From Liolophura sinensis (taxonomy: Eukaryota; Mollusca; Polyplacophora; Chitonida; Chitonidae): a stretch of 33,363 nucleotides of DNA. The number at the start of each line of letters is the position of its first letter. Within the stretch, counting starts at the first letter, position 1. A program made the position numbers and the translations under genes. Shown piece after piece: positions 21,399-32,376 of the stretch. Below the pieces are notes generated by a model. That model ran no database searches. It was not told the origin of the DNA and saw only the letters and a program-made list of their open reading frames with translations. The stretch is taken from the NCBI RefSeq assembly GCF_032854445.1, contig NW_027018381.1, positions 1 to 33,363 of the forward strand, read 5' to 3'.

Positions 21399-21947
21399 GT
21401 CTTACTTCTAAATCGAAGATAAACATTATCTTTTCATCTACATGTAGAAAAAACCACACCATTTTTATATAAAAACCACAAGGTACTTGATACAGTCTGC
21501 TGTAAAAAGTACAATTGAACACTGACCCACATCAATAAGGTGCCAAAAGAAGCGCAATTGGGTCAGGCATCTCCAGCTGTTGAAAAATTGGAAATTTCCT
21601 TGGTTTCCATGGAGTAAGAGCCGTTGCTGGGCACGTGATTTTGACATAAATGATGATTCAATTGTGGCTACAGCCAAAAGTATTGGTCGGAGAGCAACGC
21701 GGTTTGCACCATTCGATTTCTCGTCACAAAATACGTCAGATTAGCCTCTTACCAGCAGCATTGGAACATTTTTTCCACTTTTGGATTTTTGCCTGGTCCT
21801 TTTGCTAATTGAAATCGGCTACATGTACTATGTACAATCGCGACTGGTCATTACTATATTCAACTTTTGATTATAAGTTATGTGCCCTTCGGTAGCCCAG
21901 AAGATGTCAAATCTTTGGGCCAAGCCCATTTAACTCACCCAGCAAAT
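21399..21947 (+). repeat. Satellite unit 40
   Basis: 549 bp; an aberrant A region (CATTATCTTTTCATC), then B2 C1 D4 E2 F1 G1 H1 I1 with CTAAATCG and AAGAAGCGC as in unit 30. Confidence 0.97.
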
Positions 21948-22495
21948 GTCTTACTTCTAAGTCGAAGATAAACTTAATCTCTTCATCTACATGTAGAAAA
22001 ACCACACCATTTTTATATAAAAACCACAAGGTACTTGATACAGTCTGCTGTAAAAAGTACAATTGAACACTGACCCACATCAATAAGGTGCCAAAAGATG
22101 CGCAATTGGGTCAGGTATCTCCAGGTGTTGAAAAATTGCAAATTTCCTTGGTTTCCATGGAGTAAGAGCCGTTGCTGGGCACGTGATTTTGACATAAATG
22201 ATGATTCAATTGTGGCTACAGCCAAAAGTATTGGTCGGAGAGCAACGCGGTTTGCACCATTCGATTTCTCGTCACAAAATACGTCGGATTAGCCTCTTAC
22301 CAGCAGCATTGGAACATTTTTTCCACTTTTGGATTTTTGCCTGGTCCTTTTGCTCATTGAAATCGGCTACATGTACTATGTACAATCGCGACTGGTCATT
22401 ACTATATTCAACTTTTGATTATAAGTTATGTGCCCTTCGGTAGCCCAGAAGATGTCAAATCTTTGGGCCAAGCCCATTTAACTCACCCAGCAAAT
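21948..22495 (+). repeat. Satellite unit 41
   Basis: 548 bp; A2 (followed by CTTCATC, as in unit 40) B2 C1 D2 E1 F1 G2 H1 I1 with GGTATCTCC as in unit 31. Confidence 0.97.
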
Positions 22496-23044
22496 GTCTT
22501 ACTTCTAAGTCGAAGATAAACTCAATGTCTTTATCTACATGTAGAAAAACCACACCATTTTTATATAAAAAACACAAGGTACTTGATACAGTCTGCTGTA
22601 AAAAGTACAATTGAACACTGACCCACATCAATAAGGTGCCAAAAGATGCGCAATTGGGTCAGGCATCTCCAGCTGTTGAAAAATTTCAAATTTCCTTGGT
22701 TTCCATGGAGTAAGAGCCGTTGCTGGGCACGTGATTTTGACATAAATGATGATTCAATTGTGGCTACAGCCAAAAGTATTGGTCGGAGAGCAACGCGGTT
22801 TGCACCATTCGATTTCTCGTCACAAAATACGTCGGATTAGCCTCTTACCAGCACGATTGGAGCATTTTTTTTACTTTTGGATTTTTGCCTGGTCCTTTTG
22901 CTAATTTAAAACCGGCTACATGTACTATGTACCATCGCGACTGGTCATTACTATATTCAACTTTTGATTAAAAGTTATGTGCCCTTCGGTAGCCCAGAAG
23001 ATGTCAAATCTTTGGGCCAAGCCCATTTAACTCACCCAGCAAAT
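22496..23044 (+). repeat. Satellite unit 42
   Basis: 549 bp; A1 B1 C1 D3 E1 F2 H2 I1 with GATTAAAAG. The G region is altered to AATTTAAAACCGG. Confidence 0.97.
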
Positions 23045-23591
23045 GTCTTACTTCTAAGTCGAAGATAAACTTAATCTCTTTATCTACATGTAGAAAAACC
23101 ACACCATTTTTATATAAAAACCACAAGGTACTTGATACAGTCTGCTGTAAAAAGTACAATTGAACACTGACCCACATCAATAAGGTGCCAAAAGATGCGC
23201 AATTGGGCCAGGCATCTCCAGCTGTTGAAAAATTGGAAATTTCCTTGGTTTCCATGGAGTAAGAGCCGTTGCTGGGCACGTGATTTTGACATAAATGATG
23301 ATTCAATTGTGGCTACAGCCAAAAGTATTGGTCGGAGAGCAACGCGGTTTGCACCATTCGATTTCTCGTCACAAAATACGTCGGATTAGCCTCTTACCAG
23401 CAGCATTGGAACATTTTTTCCACTTTTGGATTTTTGCCTGGTCCTTTTGCTAATTGAAATCGGCTACATGTACTATGTACAATCGCGACTGGTCATTACT
23501 ATATTCAACTTTTGATATAAGTTATGTGCCCTTCGGTAGCCCAGAAGATGTCAAATCTTTGGGCCAAGCCCATTTAACTCACCCAGCAAAT
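23045..23591 (+). repeat. Satellite unit 43
   Basis: 547 bp; A2 B2 C1 D4 E1 F1 G1 H1 I1. Private changes are GGGCCAGG and GATATAAG (a lost T). Confidence 0.97.
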
Positions 23592-24137
23592 GTCTTACTT
23601 CTAAGTCGAAGATAAACTCAATGTCTTTATCTACATGTAGAAAAACCACACCATTTTTATATAAAAAACACAAGGTACTTGATACAGTCTGCTGTAAAAA
23701 GTACAATTGAACACTGACCCACATCAATAAGGTGCCAAAAGATGCGCAATTGGGTCAGGCATCTCCAGCTGTTGAAAAATTTCAAATTTCCTTGGTTTCC
23801 ATGGAGTAAGAGCCGTTGCTGGGCACGTGATTTTGACATAAATGATGATTCAATTGTGGCTACAGCCAAAAGTATTGGTCGGAGAGCAACGCGGTTTGCA
23901 CCATTCGATTTCTCGTCACAAAATACGTCGGCTTAGCCCCTTACCAGCAGCATTGGAACATTTTTCCACTTTTGGATTTTTGCCTGGTCCTTTTGCTAAT
24001 TGAAATCGGCTACATGTACTATGTACAATCGCGACTGGTCATTACTATATTCAACTTTTGATTATAAGTTATGTGCCCTTCGGTAGCCCAGAAGACGTCA
24101 AATCTTTGGGCCAAGCCCATTTAACTCACCAGCAAAT
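23592..24137 (+). repeat. Satellite unit 44
   Basis: 546 bp; A1 B1 C1 D3 E3 F1 G1 H1 I2 with AGCCCCTT. One T is lost in the F run and one C in CACCAGC. Confidence 0.97.
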
Positions 24138-24686
24138 GTCTTACTTCTAAGTCGAAGATAAACTCAATGTCTTTATCTACATGTAGAAAAACCACACCAT
24201 TTTTATATAAAAAACACAAGGTACTTGATACAGTCTGCTGTAAAAAGTACAATTGAACACTGACCCACATCAATAAGGTGCCAAAAGATGCGCAATTGGG
24301 TCAGGCATCTCCAGCTGTTGAAAAATTGCAAATTTCCTTGGTTTCCATGGAGTAAGAGCCGTTGCTGGGCACGTGATTTTGACATAAATGATGATTCAAT
24401 TGTGGCTACAGCCAAAAGTATTGGTCGGAGAGCAACGCGGTTTGCACCATTCGATTTCTCGTCACAAAATACGTCGGATTAGCCTCTTACCAGCACGATT
24501 GGAGCATTTTTTTTACTTTTGGATTTTTGCCTGGTCCTTTTGCTAATTGAAATCGGCTACATGTACTATGTACAATCGCGACTGGTCATTACTATATTCA
24601 ACTTTTGATTATAAGTTATGTGCCCTCTCGGTAGCCCAGAAGACGTCAAATCTTTGGGCCAAGCCCATTTAACTCACCCAGCAAAT
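24138..24686 (+). repeat. Satellite unit 45
   Basis: 549 bp; A1 B1 C1 D1 E1 F2 G1 H1 I2. CCCTCTCGG is the first private insertion of the right-hand noisy zone. Confidence 0.97.
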
Positions 24687-25233
24687 GTCTTACTTCTAAG
24701 TCGAAGATAAACTCAATGTCTTTATCTACATGTAGAAAAAACCACACCATTTTTATATAAAAAACACAAGGTACTTGATACAGTCTGCTGTAAAAAGTAC
24801 AATTGAACACTGACCCACATCAATAAGGTGCCAAAAGATGCGCAATTGGGTCAGGCATCTCCAGCTGTTGAAAAATTGCAAATTTCCTTGGTTTCCATGG
24901 AGTAAGAGCCGTTGCTGGCACGTGATTTTGACATAAATGATGATTCAATTGTGGCTACAGCCAAAAGTATTGGTCGGAGAGCAACGCGGTTTGCACCATT
25001 CGATTTCTCGTCACAAAATACGTCGGATTTAGCCTCTTACCAGCAGCATTGGAACATTTTTTCCACTTTTGGATTTTTGCCTGGTCCTTTTGCTCATTGA
25101 AATCGGCTACATGTACTATGTACAATCGCGACTGGTCATTACTATATTCAACTTTTGATTATAAGTTATGTGCCCTTCGGTAGCCAGAAGATGTCAAATC
25201 TTTGGCCAAGCCCATTTAACTCACCTAGCAAAT
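24687..25233 (+). repeat. Satellite unit 46
   Basis: 547 bp; A1 B1 C1 D1 E1 F1 G2 H1 I1 J2. Private changes are GCTGGCACG, CGGATTTAG, GTAGCCAG and TTTGGCCAAG. Confidence 0.97.
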
Positions 25234-25784
25234 GTCTTACTTCTAAGTCGAAGATAAAACTTAATCTCTTTATCTACATGTAGAAAAACCACACCATTTT
25301 TATATAAAAAACACAAGGTACTTGATACAGTCTGCTGTAAAAAGTACAATTGAACACTGACCCACATCAATAAGGTGCCAAAAGATGCGCAATTGGGGTC
25401 AGGCATCTCCAGCTGTTGAAAAATTGCAAATTTCCTTGGTTTCCATGGAGTAAGAGCCGTTGCTGGGCACGTGATTTTGACATAAATGATGATTCAATTG
25501 TGGCTACAGCCAAAAGTATTGGTCGGAGAGCAACGCAGTTTGCACCATTCGATTTCTCGTCACAAAATACGTCGGATTAGCCTCTTACCAGCACGATTGG
25601 AGCATTTTTTTTACTTTTGGATTTTTGCCTGGTCCTTTTGCTAATTGAAATCGGCTACATGTACTATGTACCATCGCGACTGGTCATTACTATATTCAAC
25701 TTTTGATTATAAGTTATGTGCCCTTCGGTAGCCCAGAAGATGTCAAATCTTTGGGCCAAGCCCATTTAACCTCACCCAGCAAAT
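25234..25784 (+). repeat. Satellite unit 47
   Basis: 551 bp; A2 B1 C1 D1 E1 F2 G1 H2 I1 with CGCAGTTTG. Private changes are ATAAAACTT, TTGGGGTC and TTAACCTCACC. Confidence 0.97.
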
Positions 25785-26335
25785 GTCTTACTTCTAAGTC
25801 GAAGATAAACTTAATCTCTTTATCTACATGTAGAAAAACCACACCATTTTTATATAAAAACCACAAGGTACTTGATACAGTCTGCTGTAAAAAGTACAAT
25901 TGAACACTGACCCACATCAATAAGGTGCCAAAGAGATGCGCAATTGGGTCAGGCATCTCCAGCTGTTGAAAAATTGGAAATTTCCTTGGTTTCCATGGAG
26001 TAAGAGCCGTTGCTGGGCACGTGATTTTGACATAAATGATGATTCAATTGTGGCTACAGCCAAAAGTATTGGTCGGAGAGCAACGCGGTTTGCACCATTC
26101 GATTTCTCGTCACAAAATACGTCAGATTAGCCTCTTACCAGCAGCATTGGAACATTTTTTCCACTTTTGGATTTTTGCCTGGTCCTTTTGCTAATTGAAA
26201 TCGGCTACATGTACTATGTACAATCGCGACTGGTCATTACTATATTCAACTTTTGATTTATAAGTTATGTGCCCTTCGGTAGCCCAGAAAAACGTCAAAT
26301 CTTTGGGCCAAGCCCATTTAACTCACCCAGCAAAT
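25785..26335 (+). repeat. Satellite unit 48
   Basis: 551 bp; A2 B2 C1 D4 E2 F1 G1 H1 I3 (AGAAAAACGTC). Private changes are CCAAAGAGATG and GATTTATAAG. Confidence 0.97.
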
Positions 26336-26880
26336 GTCTTACTTCTAAGTCGAAGATAAACTCAATGTCTTTATCTACATGTAGAAAAACACACCATTTT
26401 ATATAAAAAACACAAGGTACTTGATACAGTCTGCTGTAAAAAGTACAATTGAACACTGACCCACATCAATAAGGTGCCAAAAGATGCGCAATTGGGTCAG
26501 GCATCTCCAGCTGTTGAAAAATTGGAATTTCCTTGGTTTCCATGGAGTAAGAGCCGTTGCTGGGCACGTGATTTTGACATAAATGATGATTCAATTGTGG
26601 CTACAGCCAAAAGTATTGGTCGGAGAGCAACGCGGTTTGCACCATTCGATTTCTCGTCACAAATACGTCGGATTAGCTCTTACCAGCAGCATTGGAACAT
26701 TTTTTCCACTTTTGGATTTTTGCCTGGTCCTTTTTGCTAATTGAAATCGGCTACATGTACTATGTACAATCGCGACTGGTCATTACTATATTCAACTTTT
26801 GATTATAAGTTATGTTGCCCTTCGGTAGCCCAGAAGATGTCAAATCTTTGGGCCAAGCCCATTTAACTCACCCAGCAAAT
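26336..26880 (+). repeat. Satellite unit 49
   Basis: 545 bp; A1 B1 C1 D4 (TTGGAATT) E1 F1 G1 H1 I1. AGCTCTT and CCTTTTTGC are shared with unit 56. Private changes are CATTTTATATA and ATGTTGCCC. Confidence 0.97.
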
Positions 26881-27430
26881 GTCTTACTTCTAAGTCGAAG
26901 ATAAACTTAATCTCTTTATCTACATGTAGAAAAACCCACACCATTTTTATATAAAAACCACAAGGTACTTGATACAGTCTGCTGTAAAAAGTACAATTGA
27001 ACACTGACCCACATCAATAAGGTGCCAAAAGATGCGCAATTGTGTCAGGCATCTCCAGCTGTTGAAAAATTGGAAATTTCCTTGGTTTCCATGGAGTAAG
27101 AGCCGTTGCTGGGCACGTGATTTTGACATAAATGATGATTCAATTGTGGCTACAGCCAAAAAGTATTGGTCGGAGAGCAACGCGGTTTGCACCATTCGAT
27201 TTCTCGTCACAAAATACGTCGGATTAGCCTCTTACCAGCAGCATTGGAACATTTTTTCCACTTTTGGATTTTTGCCCTGGTCCTTTTGCTAATTGAAATC
27301 GGCTACATGTACTATGTACAATCGCGACTGGTCATTACTATATTCAACTTTTGATTATAAGTTATGTGCCCTTCGGTAGCCCAGAAGATGTCAAATCTTT
27401 GGGCCAAGCCCATTAACTCACCCAGCAAAT
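26881..27430 (+). repeat. Satellite unit 50
   Basis: 550 bp; A2 B2 C1 D4 E1 F1 G1 H1 I1. Private changes are AAACCCACACC, AATTGTGTCAGG, TTGCCCTGG and CCCATTAACTC. Confidence 0.97.
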
Positions 27431-27979
27431 GTCTTACTCTAAGTCGAAGATAAACTCAATGTCTTATCTACATGTAGAAAAAACCACACCATTTTTAATA
27501 TAAAAACCACAAGGTACTTGATACAGTCTGCTGTAAAAAGTACAATTGAACACTGACCCACATTCAATAAGGTGCCAAAAGATGCGCAATTGGGTCAGGC
27601 ATCTCCAGCTGTTGAAAAATTGCAAATTTTCTTGGTTTCCATGGAGTAAGAGCCGTTGCTGGGCACGTGATTTTGACATAAATGATGATTCAATTGTGGC
27701 TACAGCCAAAAGTATTGGTCGGAGAGCAACGCGGTTTGCACCATTCGATTTCTCGTCACAAATACGTCGGATTAGCCTCTTACCAGCACGATTGGAGCAT
27801 TTTTTTTACTTTTGGATTTTTGCCTGGTCCTTTTGCTAATTGAAATCGGCTACATGTACTATGTACCATCGCGGACTGGTCATTACTATATTCAACTTTT
27901 GATTATAAGTTATGTGCCCTTCGGTAGCCCAAAAGATGTCAAATCTTTGGGCCAAGCCCATTTAACTCACCCAGCAAAT
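27431..27979 (+). repeat. Satellite unit 51
   Basis: 549 bp; A1 B2 C1 D1 E1 F2 G1 H2 I1. AAATTTTCTTGG and CCCAAAAG recur in unit 58. Private changes are TTACTCTAAG, TTTTTAATATAAAAA and CGCGGACTGG. Confidence 0.97.
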
Positions 27980-28526
27980 GTCTTACTTCTAAGTCGAAGA
28001 TAAACTTAATCTCTTTATCTACATGTAGAAAAACCACACCATTTTATATAAAAACCACAAGGTACTTGATACAGTCTGCTGTAAAAAGTACAATTGAACA
28101 CTGACCCCACATCAATAAGGTGCCAAAAGATGCGCAATTGGGTCAGGCATCTCCAGGTGTTGAAAAATTGCAAATTTCCTTGGTTTCCATGGAGTAAGAG
28201 CCGTTGCTGGGCACGTGATTTTGACATAAATGATGATTCAATTGTGGCTACAGCCAAAAGTATTGGTCGGAGAGCAACGCGGTTTGCACCATTCGATTTC
28301 TCGTCACAAAATACGTCGGATTAGCCTCTACCAGCAGCATTGGAACATTTTTTCCACTTTTGGATTTTTGCCTGGTCCTTTTGCTAATTGAAATCGGCTA
28401 CATGTACTATGTACAATCGCGACTGGTCATTACTATATTCAACTTTTGATTATAAGTTATGTGCCCTTCGGTAGCCCAGAAGATGTCAAATCTTTGGGCC
28501 AAGCCCATTTAACTCACCCAGCAAAT
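27980..28526 (+). repeat. Satellite unit 52
   Basis: 547 bp; A2 B2 C1 D2 E1 F1 G1 H1 I1. Private changes are CATTTTATATA, GACCCCACATC and GCCTCTACC. Confidence 0.97.
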
Positions 28527-29074
28527 GTCTTACTTCTAAGTCGAAGATAAACTCAATGTCTTTATCTACATGTAGAAAAACCACACCATTTTTATATAAA
28601 AAACACAAGGTACTTGATACAGTCTGCTGTAAAAAAGTACAATTGAACACTGACCCACATCAATAAGGTGCCAAAGATGCGCAATTGGGTCAGGCATCTC
28701 CAGCTGTTGAAAATTGCAAATTTCCTTGGTTTCCATGGAGTAAGAGCCGTTTGCTGGGCACGTGATTTTGACATAAATGATGATTCAATTGTGGCTACAG
28801 CCAAAAGTATTGGTCGGAGAGCAACGCGGTTTGCACCATTCGATTTCTCGTCACAAAATACGTCGGATTAGCCTCTTACCAGCAGCATTGGAACATTTTT
28901 TCCACTTTTGGATTTTTGCCTGGTCCTTTTGCTCATTGAAATCGGCTACATGTACTATGTACAATCGCGACTGGTCATTACTATATTCAACTTTTGATTA
29001 TAAGTTATGTGCCCTTCGGTAGCCCAGAAGATGTCAAATCTTTGGGCCAAGCCCATTTAACTCACCTAGCAAAT
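28527..29074 (+). repeat. Satellite unit 53
   Basis: 548 bp; A1 B1 C1 D1 E1 F1 G2 H1 I1 J2. Private changes are TAAAAAAGTAC, CCAAAGATG, GAAAATTGC and CGTTTGCTGG. Confidence 0.97.
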
Positions 29075-29624
29075 GTCTTACTTCTAAGTCGAAGATAAAC
29101 TTAATCTCTTTATCTACATGTAGAAAAACCACACCATTTTTATATAAAAAACACAAGGTACCTTGATACAGTCTGCTGTAAAAAGTACAATTGAACACTG
29201 ACCCACATCAATAAGGTGCCAAAAGATGCGCAATTGGGTCAGGCATCTCCAGCTGTTGAAAAATTGCAAATTTCCTTGGTTTCCATGGAGTAAGAGCCGT
29301 TGCTGGGCACGTGATTTTGACATAAATGATGATTCAATTGTGGGCTACAGCCAAAAGTATTGGTCGGAGAGCAACGCAGTTTGCACCATTCGATTTCTCG
29401 TCACAAAATACGTCGGATTAGCCTCTTACCAGCACGATTGGAGCATTTTTTTACTTTTGGATTTTTTGCCTGGTCTTTTGCTAATTGAAATCGGCTACAT
29501 GTACTATGTACCATCGCGACTGGTCATTACTATATTCAACTTTTGATTATAAGTTATGTGCCCTTCGGTAGCCCAGAAGATGTCAAATCTTTGGGCCAAG
29601 CCCATTTTAACTCACCCAGCAAAT
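29075..29624 (+). repeat. Satellite unit 54
   Basis: 550 bp; A2 B1 C1 D1 E1 F2 G1 H2 I1 with CGCAGTTTG. Private changes are GGTACCTTG, GTGGGCTAC, GGATTTTTTGCC and CCCATTTTAAC. Confidence 0.97.
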
Positions 29625-30176
29625 GTCTTACTTCTAAGTCGAAGATAAACTAATCTCTTTATCTACATGTAGAAAAAACCACACCATTTTTATATAAAAC
29701 CACAAGGTACTTGATACCAGTCTGCTGTAAAAAGTACAATTGAACACTGACCCACATCAATAAGGTGCCAAAAGATGCGCAATTGGGTCAGGCATCTCCA
29801 GCTGTTGAAAAATTGGAAATTTCCTTGGTTTCCATGGAGTAAGAGCCGTTGCTGGGCACGTGATTTTGACATAAATGATGATTCAATTGTGGCTACAGCC
29901 AAAAGTATTGGTCGGAGAGCAACGCGGTTTGCACCATTCGATTTCTCGTCACAAAATACGTCAGATTAGCCTCTTACCAGCAGCATTGGAACATTTTTTC
30001 CACTTTTGGATTTTTTGCTGGTCCCTTTTGCTAATTGAAATCGGCTACATGTACTATGTACAATCGCGACTGGTCATTTACTGATATTCAACTTTTGATT
30101 ATAAGTTAATGTGCCCTTCGGTAGCCCAGAAAACGTCAAATCTTTGGGCCAAGCCCATTTAACTCACCCAGCAAAT
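29625..30176 (+). repeat. Satellite unit 55
   Basis: 552 bp; A2 (CTAATCTC, a T lost) B2 C1 D4 E2 F1 G1 H1 I3. Private changes are ATACCAGTC, CATTTACTGATATTC and GTTAATGTG. Confidence 0.97.
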
Positions 30177-30727
30177 GTCTTACTTCTAAGTCGAAGATAA
30201 ACTCAATGGTCTTTATCTACATGTAGAAAAACCACACCATTTTTATATAAAAAACACAAGGTACTTGATACAGTCTGCTGTAAAAAGTACAATTGAACAC
30301 TGACCCACATCAATAAGGTGCCAAAAGATGCGCAATTGGGTCAGGCATCTCCAGCTGTTGAAAAATTGGAAATTTCCTTGGTTTCCATGGAGTAAGAGCC
30401 GTTGCTGGGCACGTGATTTTGACATAAATGATGATTCAATTGTGGCTACAGCCAAAAGTATTGGTCGGAGAGCAACGCGGTTTGCACCATTCGATTTCTC
30501 GTCACAAAATACGTCGGATTAGCTCTTACCAGCAGCATTGGAACATTTTTTCCACTTTTCGGATTTTTGCCTGGTCCTTTTTGCTAATTGAAATCGGCTA
30601 CATGTACTATGTACAATCGCGACTGGTCATTACTATATTCAACTTTTGATTATAAAGTTATGTGCCCTTCGGTAGCCCAGAAGATGTCAAATCTTTGGGC
30701 CAAGCCCATTTAACTCACCCAGCAAAT
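30177..30727 (+). repeat. Satellite unit 56
   Basis: 551 bp; A1 (CAATGGTC) B1 C1 D4 E1 F1 G1 H1 I1 with AGCTCTT and CCTTTTTGC. Private changes are TTTTCGG and TATAAAGTT. Confidence 0.97.
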
Positions 30728-31278
30728 GTCTTACTTCTAAGTCGAAGATAAACTTAATCTCTTTATCTACATGTAGAAAAACCACACATTTTTATATAAA
30801 AACCACAAGGTACTTGATACAGTCTGCTTGTAAAAAGTACAATTGAACACTGACCCACATCAATAAGGTGCCAAAAGATGCGCAATTGGGTCAGGCATCT
30901 CCAGCTGTTGAAAAAATTGGAAATTTCCTTGGTTTCCATGGAGTAAGAGCCGTTGCTGGGCACGTGATTTTGACATTAAATGATGATTCAATTGTGGCTA
31001 CAGCCAAAAGTATTGGTCGGAGAGCAACGCGGTTTGCACCATTCGATTTCTCGTCACAAAATACGTCGGATTAGCCTCTTACCAGCAGCATTGGAACATT
31101 TTTTCCACTTTTGGATTTTTGCCTGGTCCTTTTGCCTAATTGAATCGGCTACATGTACTATGTACAATCGCGACTGGTCATTACTATATTCAACTTTTTG
31201 ATTATAAGTTATGTGCCCTTCGGTAGCCCAGAAGATGTCAAATCTTTGGGCCAAGCCCATTTAACTCACCCAGCAAAT
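30728..31278 (+). repeat. Satellite unit 57
   Basis: 551 bp; A2 B2 C1 D4 E1 F1 G1 H1 I1. Private changes are ACCACACATTT, CTGCTTGTAAA, ACATTAAATG and TTTGCCTAATTGAATCGG. Confidence 0.97.
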
Positions 31279-31828
31279 GTCTTACTTCTAAGTCGAAGAT
31301 AAACTCAATGTCTTTATCTACATGTAGAAAAACCACACCATTTTTATATAAAAAACCACAAGGTACTTGATACAGTCTGCTGTAAAAAGTACAATTGAAC
31401 ACTGACCCACATCAATAAGGTGCCAAAAGATGCGCAATTGGGTCAGGCATCTCCAGCTGTTGAAAAATTGCAAATTTTTCTTGGTTTCCATGGAGTAAGA
31501 GCGTGCTGGGCACGTGATTTTGACATAAATGATGATTCAATTGTGGCTACAGCCAAAAGTATTGGTCGGAGAGCAACGCGGTTTGCACCATTCGATTTCT
31601 CGTCACAAAATACGTCGGATTAGCCTCTTACCAGCACGATTGGAGCATTTTTTTTACTTTTGGATTTTTGCCTGGTCCTTTTGCTAATTGAAATCGGCTA
31701 CATGTAACTATGTACCATCGCGACTGGTCATTACTATATTCAACTATTTGATTATAAGTTATGTGCCCTTCGGTAGCCCAAAAGATGTCAAATCTTTGGG
31801 CCAAGCCCATTTAACTCACCCAGCAAAT
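31279..31828 (+). repeat. Satellite unit 58
   Basis: 550 bp; A1 B2 C1 D1 E1 F2 G1 H2 I1 with CCCAAAAG. Private changes are AGAGCGTGCTGG, ATGTAACTATG and CAACTATTTG. Confidence 0.97.
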
Positions 31829-32376
31829 GTCTTACTTCTAAGTCGAAGATAAACTTAATCTCTTTATCATACATGTAGAAAAACCACACCATTTTTATAT
31901 AAAAACCACAAGGTACTTGATACAGTCTGCTGTAAAAAGTACAATTGAACACTGACCCACATCAATAAGTGCCAAAAGATGCGCAATTGGGTCAGCATCT
32001 CCAGGTGTTGAAAAATTGCAAATTTCCTTGGTTTCCATGGAGTAAGAGCCGTTGCTGGGCACGTGATTTTTGACATAAATGATGATTCAATTGTGGCTAC
32101 AGCCAAAAGTATTGGTCGGAGAGCAACGCGGTTTGCACCATTCGATTTCTCGTCACAAAATACGTCGGATTAGCCTCTTACCAGCAGCATTGGAACATTT
32201 TTTCCACTTTTGGATTTTTGCCTGGTCCTTTTGCTAATTGAAATCGGCTACATGTACTATGTACAATCGCGACTGGGTCATTACTATATTCAACTTTTGA
32301 TTATAAGTTATGTGCCCTTCGGTAGCCCAGAAGATGTCAAATCTTTGGGCCAAGCCCATTTACTCACCCAGCAAAT
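31829..32376 (+). repeat. Satellite unit 59
   Basis: 548 bp; A2 B2 C1 D2 E1 F1 G1 H1 I1. Private changes are TTATCATACATG, AATAAGTGCC, GGTCAGCATC and CTGGGTCATT. Confidence 0.97.

Larger units (their letters stand above)
6602..24686 (+). repeat. Homogeneous core of the array (units 13-45)
   Basis: Unit starts are spaced 546-549 bp apart, most exactly 548. Differences between units are almost all substitutions at the shared variable sites rather than private changes. Private length changes are rare: a T lost in unit 13, CT lost in unit 15, and single bases lost in units 43 and 44. This is the best stretch from which to derive a consensus. Confidence 0.93.
21195..26675 (+). repeat. Ten-unit higher-order repeat, copy 2
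   Basis: This block directly follows copy 1 and repeats its marks in units 39-49. Units 40-43 and 45-48 match units 30-33 and 35-38 at every tracked site except A in unit 40. Unit 44 differs from unit 34 at D (D3 instead of D4), a likely conversion patch. The match ends inside unit 49, which has F1 where unit 39 has F2. Confidence 0.85.
24687..28526 (+). repeat. Seven-unit higher-order repeat, copy 1 (units 46-52)
   Basis: The haplotype order is G2 J2; CGCAGTTTG with F2 H2; D4 E2 I3; D4 with AGCTCTT; D4; AAATTTTC with F2 H2 and CCCAAAAG; D2. The following seven units show the same order at all nine sites. It overlaps the end of the second ten-unit block, so units 46-48 belong to both series. 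Confidence 0.85.
28527..32376 (+). repeat. Seven-unit higher-order repeat, copy 2 (units 53-59)
   Basis: Units 53-59 match units 46-52 at every tracked site and share rare marks (J2, CGCAGTTTG, I3, AGCTCTT with CCTTTTTGC, CCCAAAAG). The offset between unit starts is 3,840 bp, close to 7 x 548. Private indels differ between the copies. Unit 60 begins like unit 53 but switches to F2 H2 CCCAAAAG, ending the match. Confidence 0.85.
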
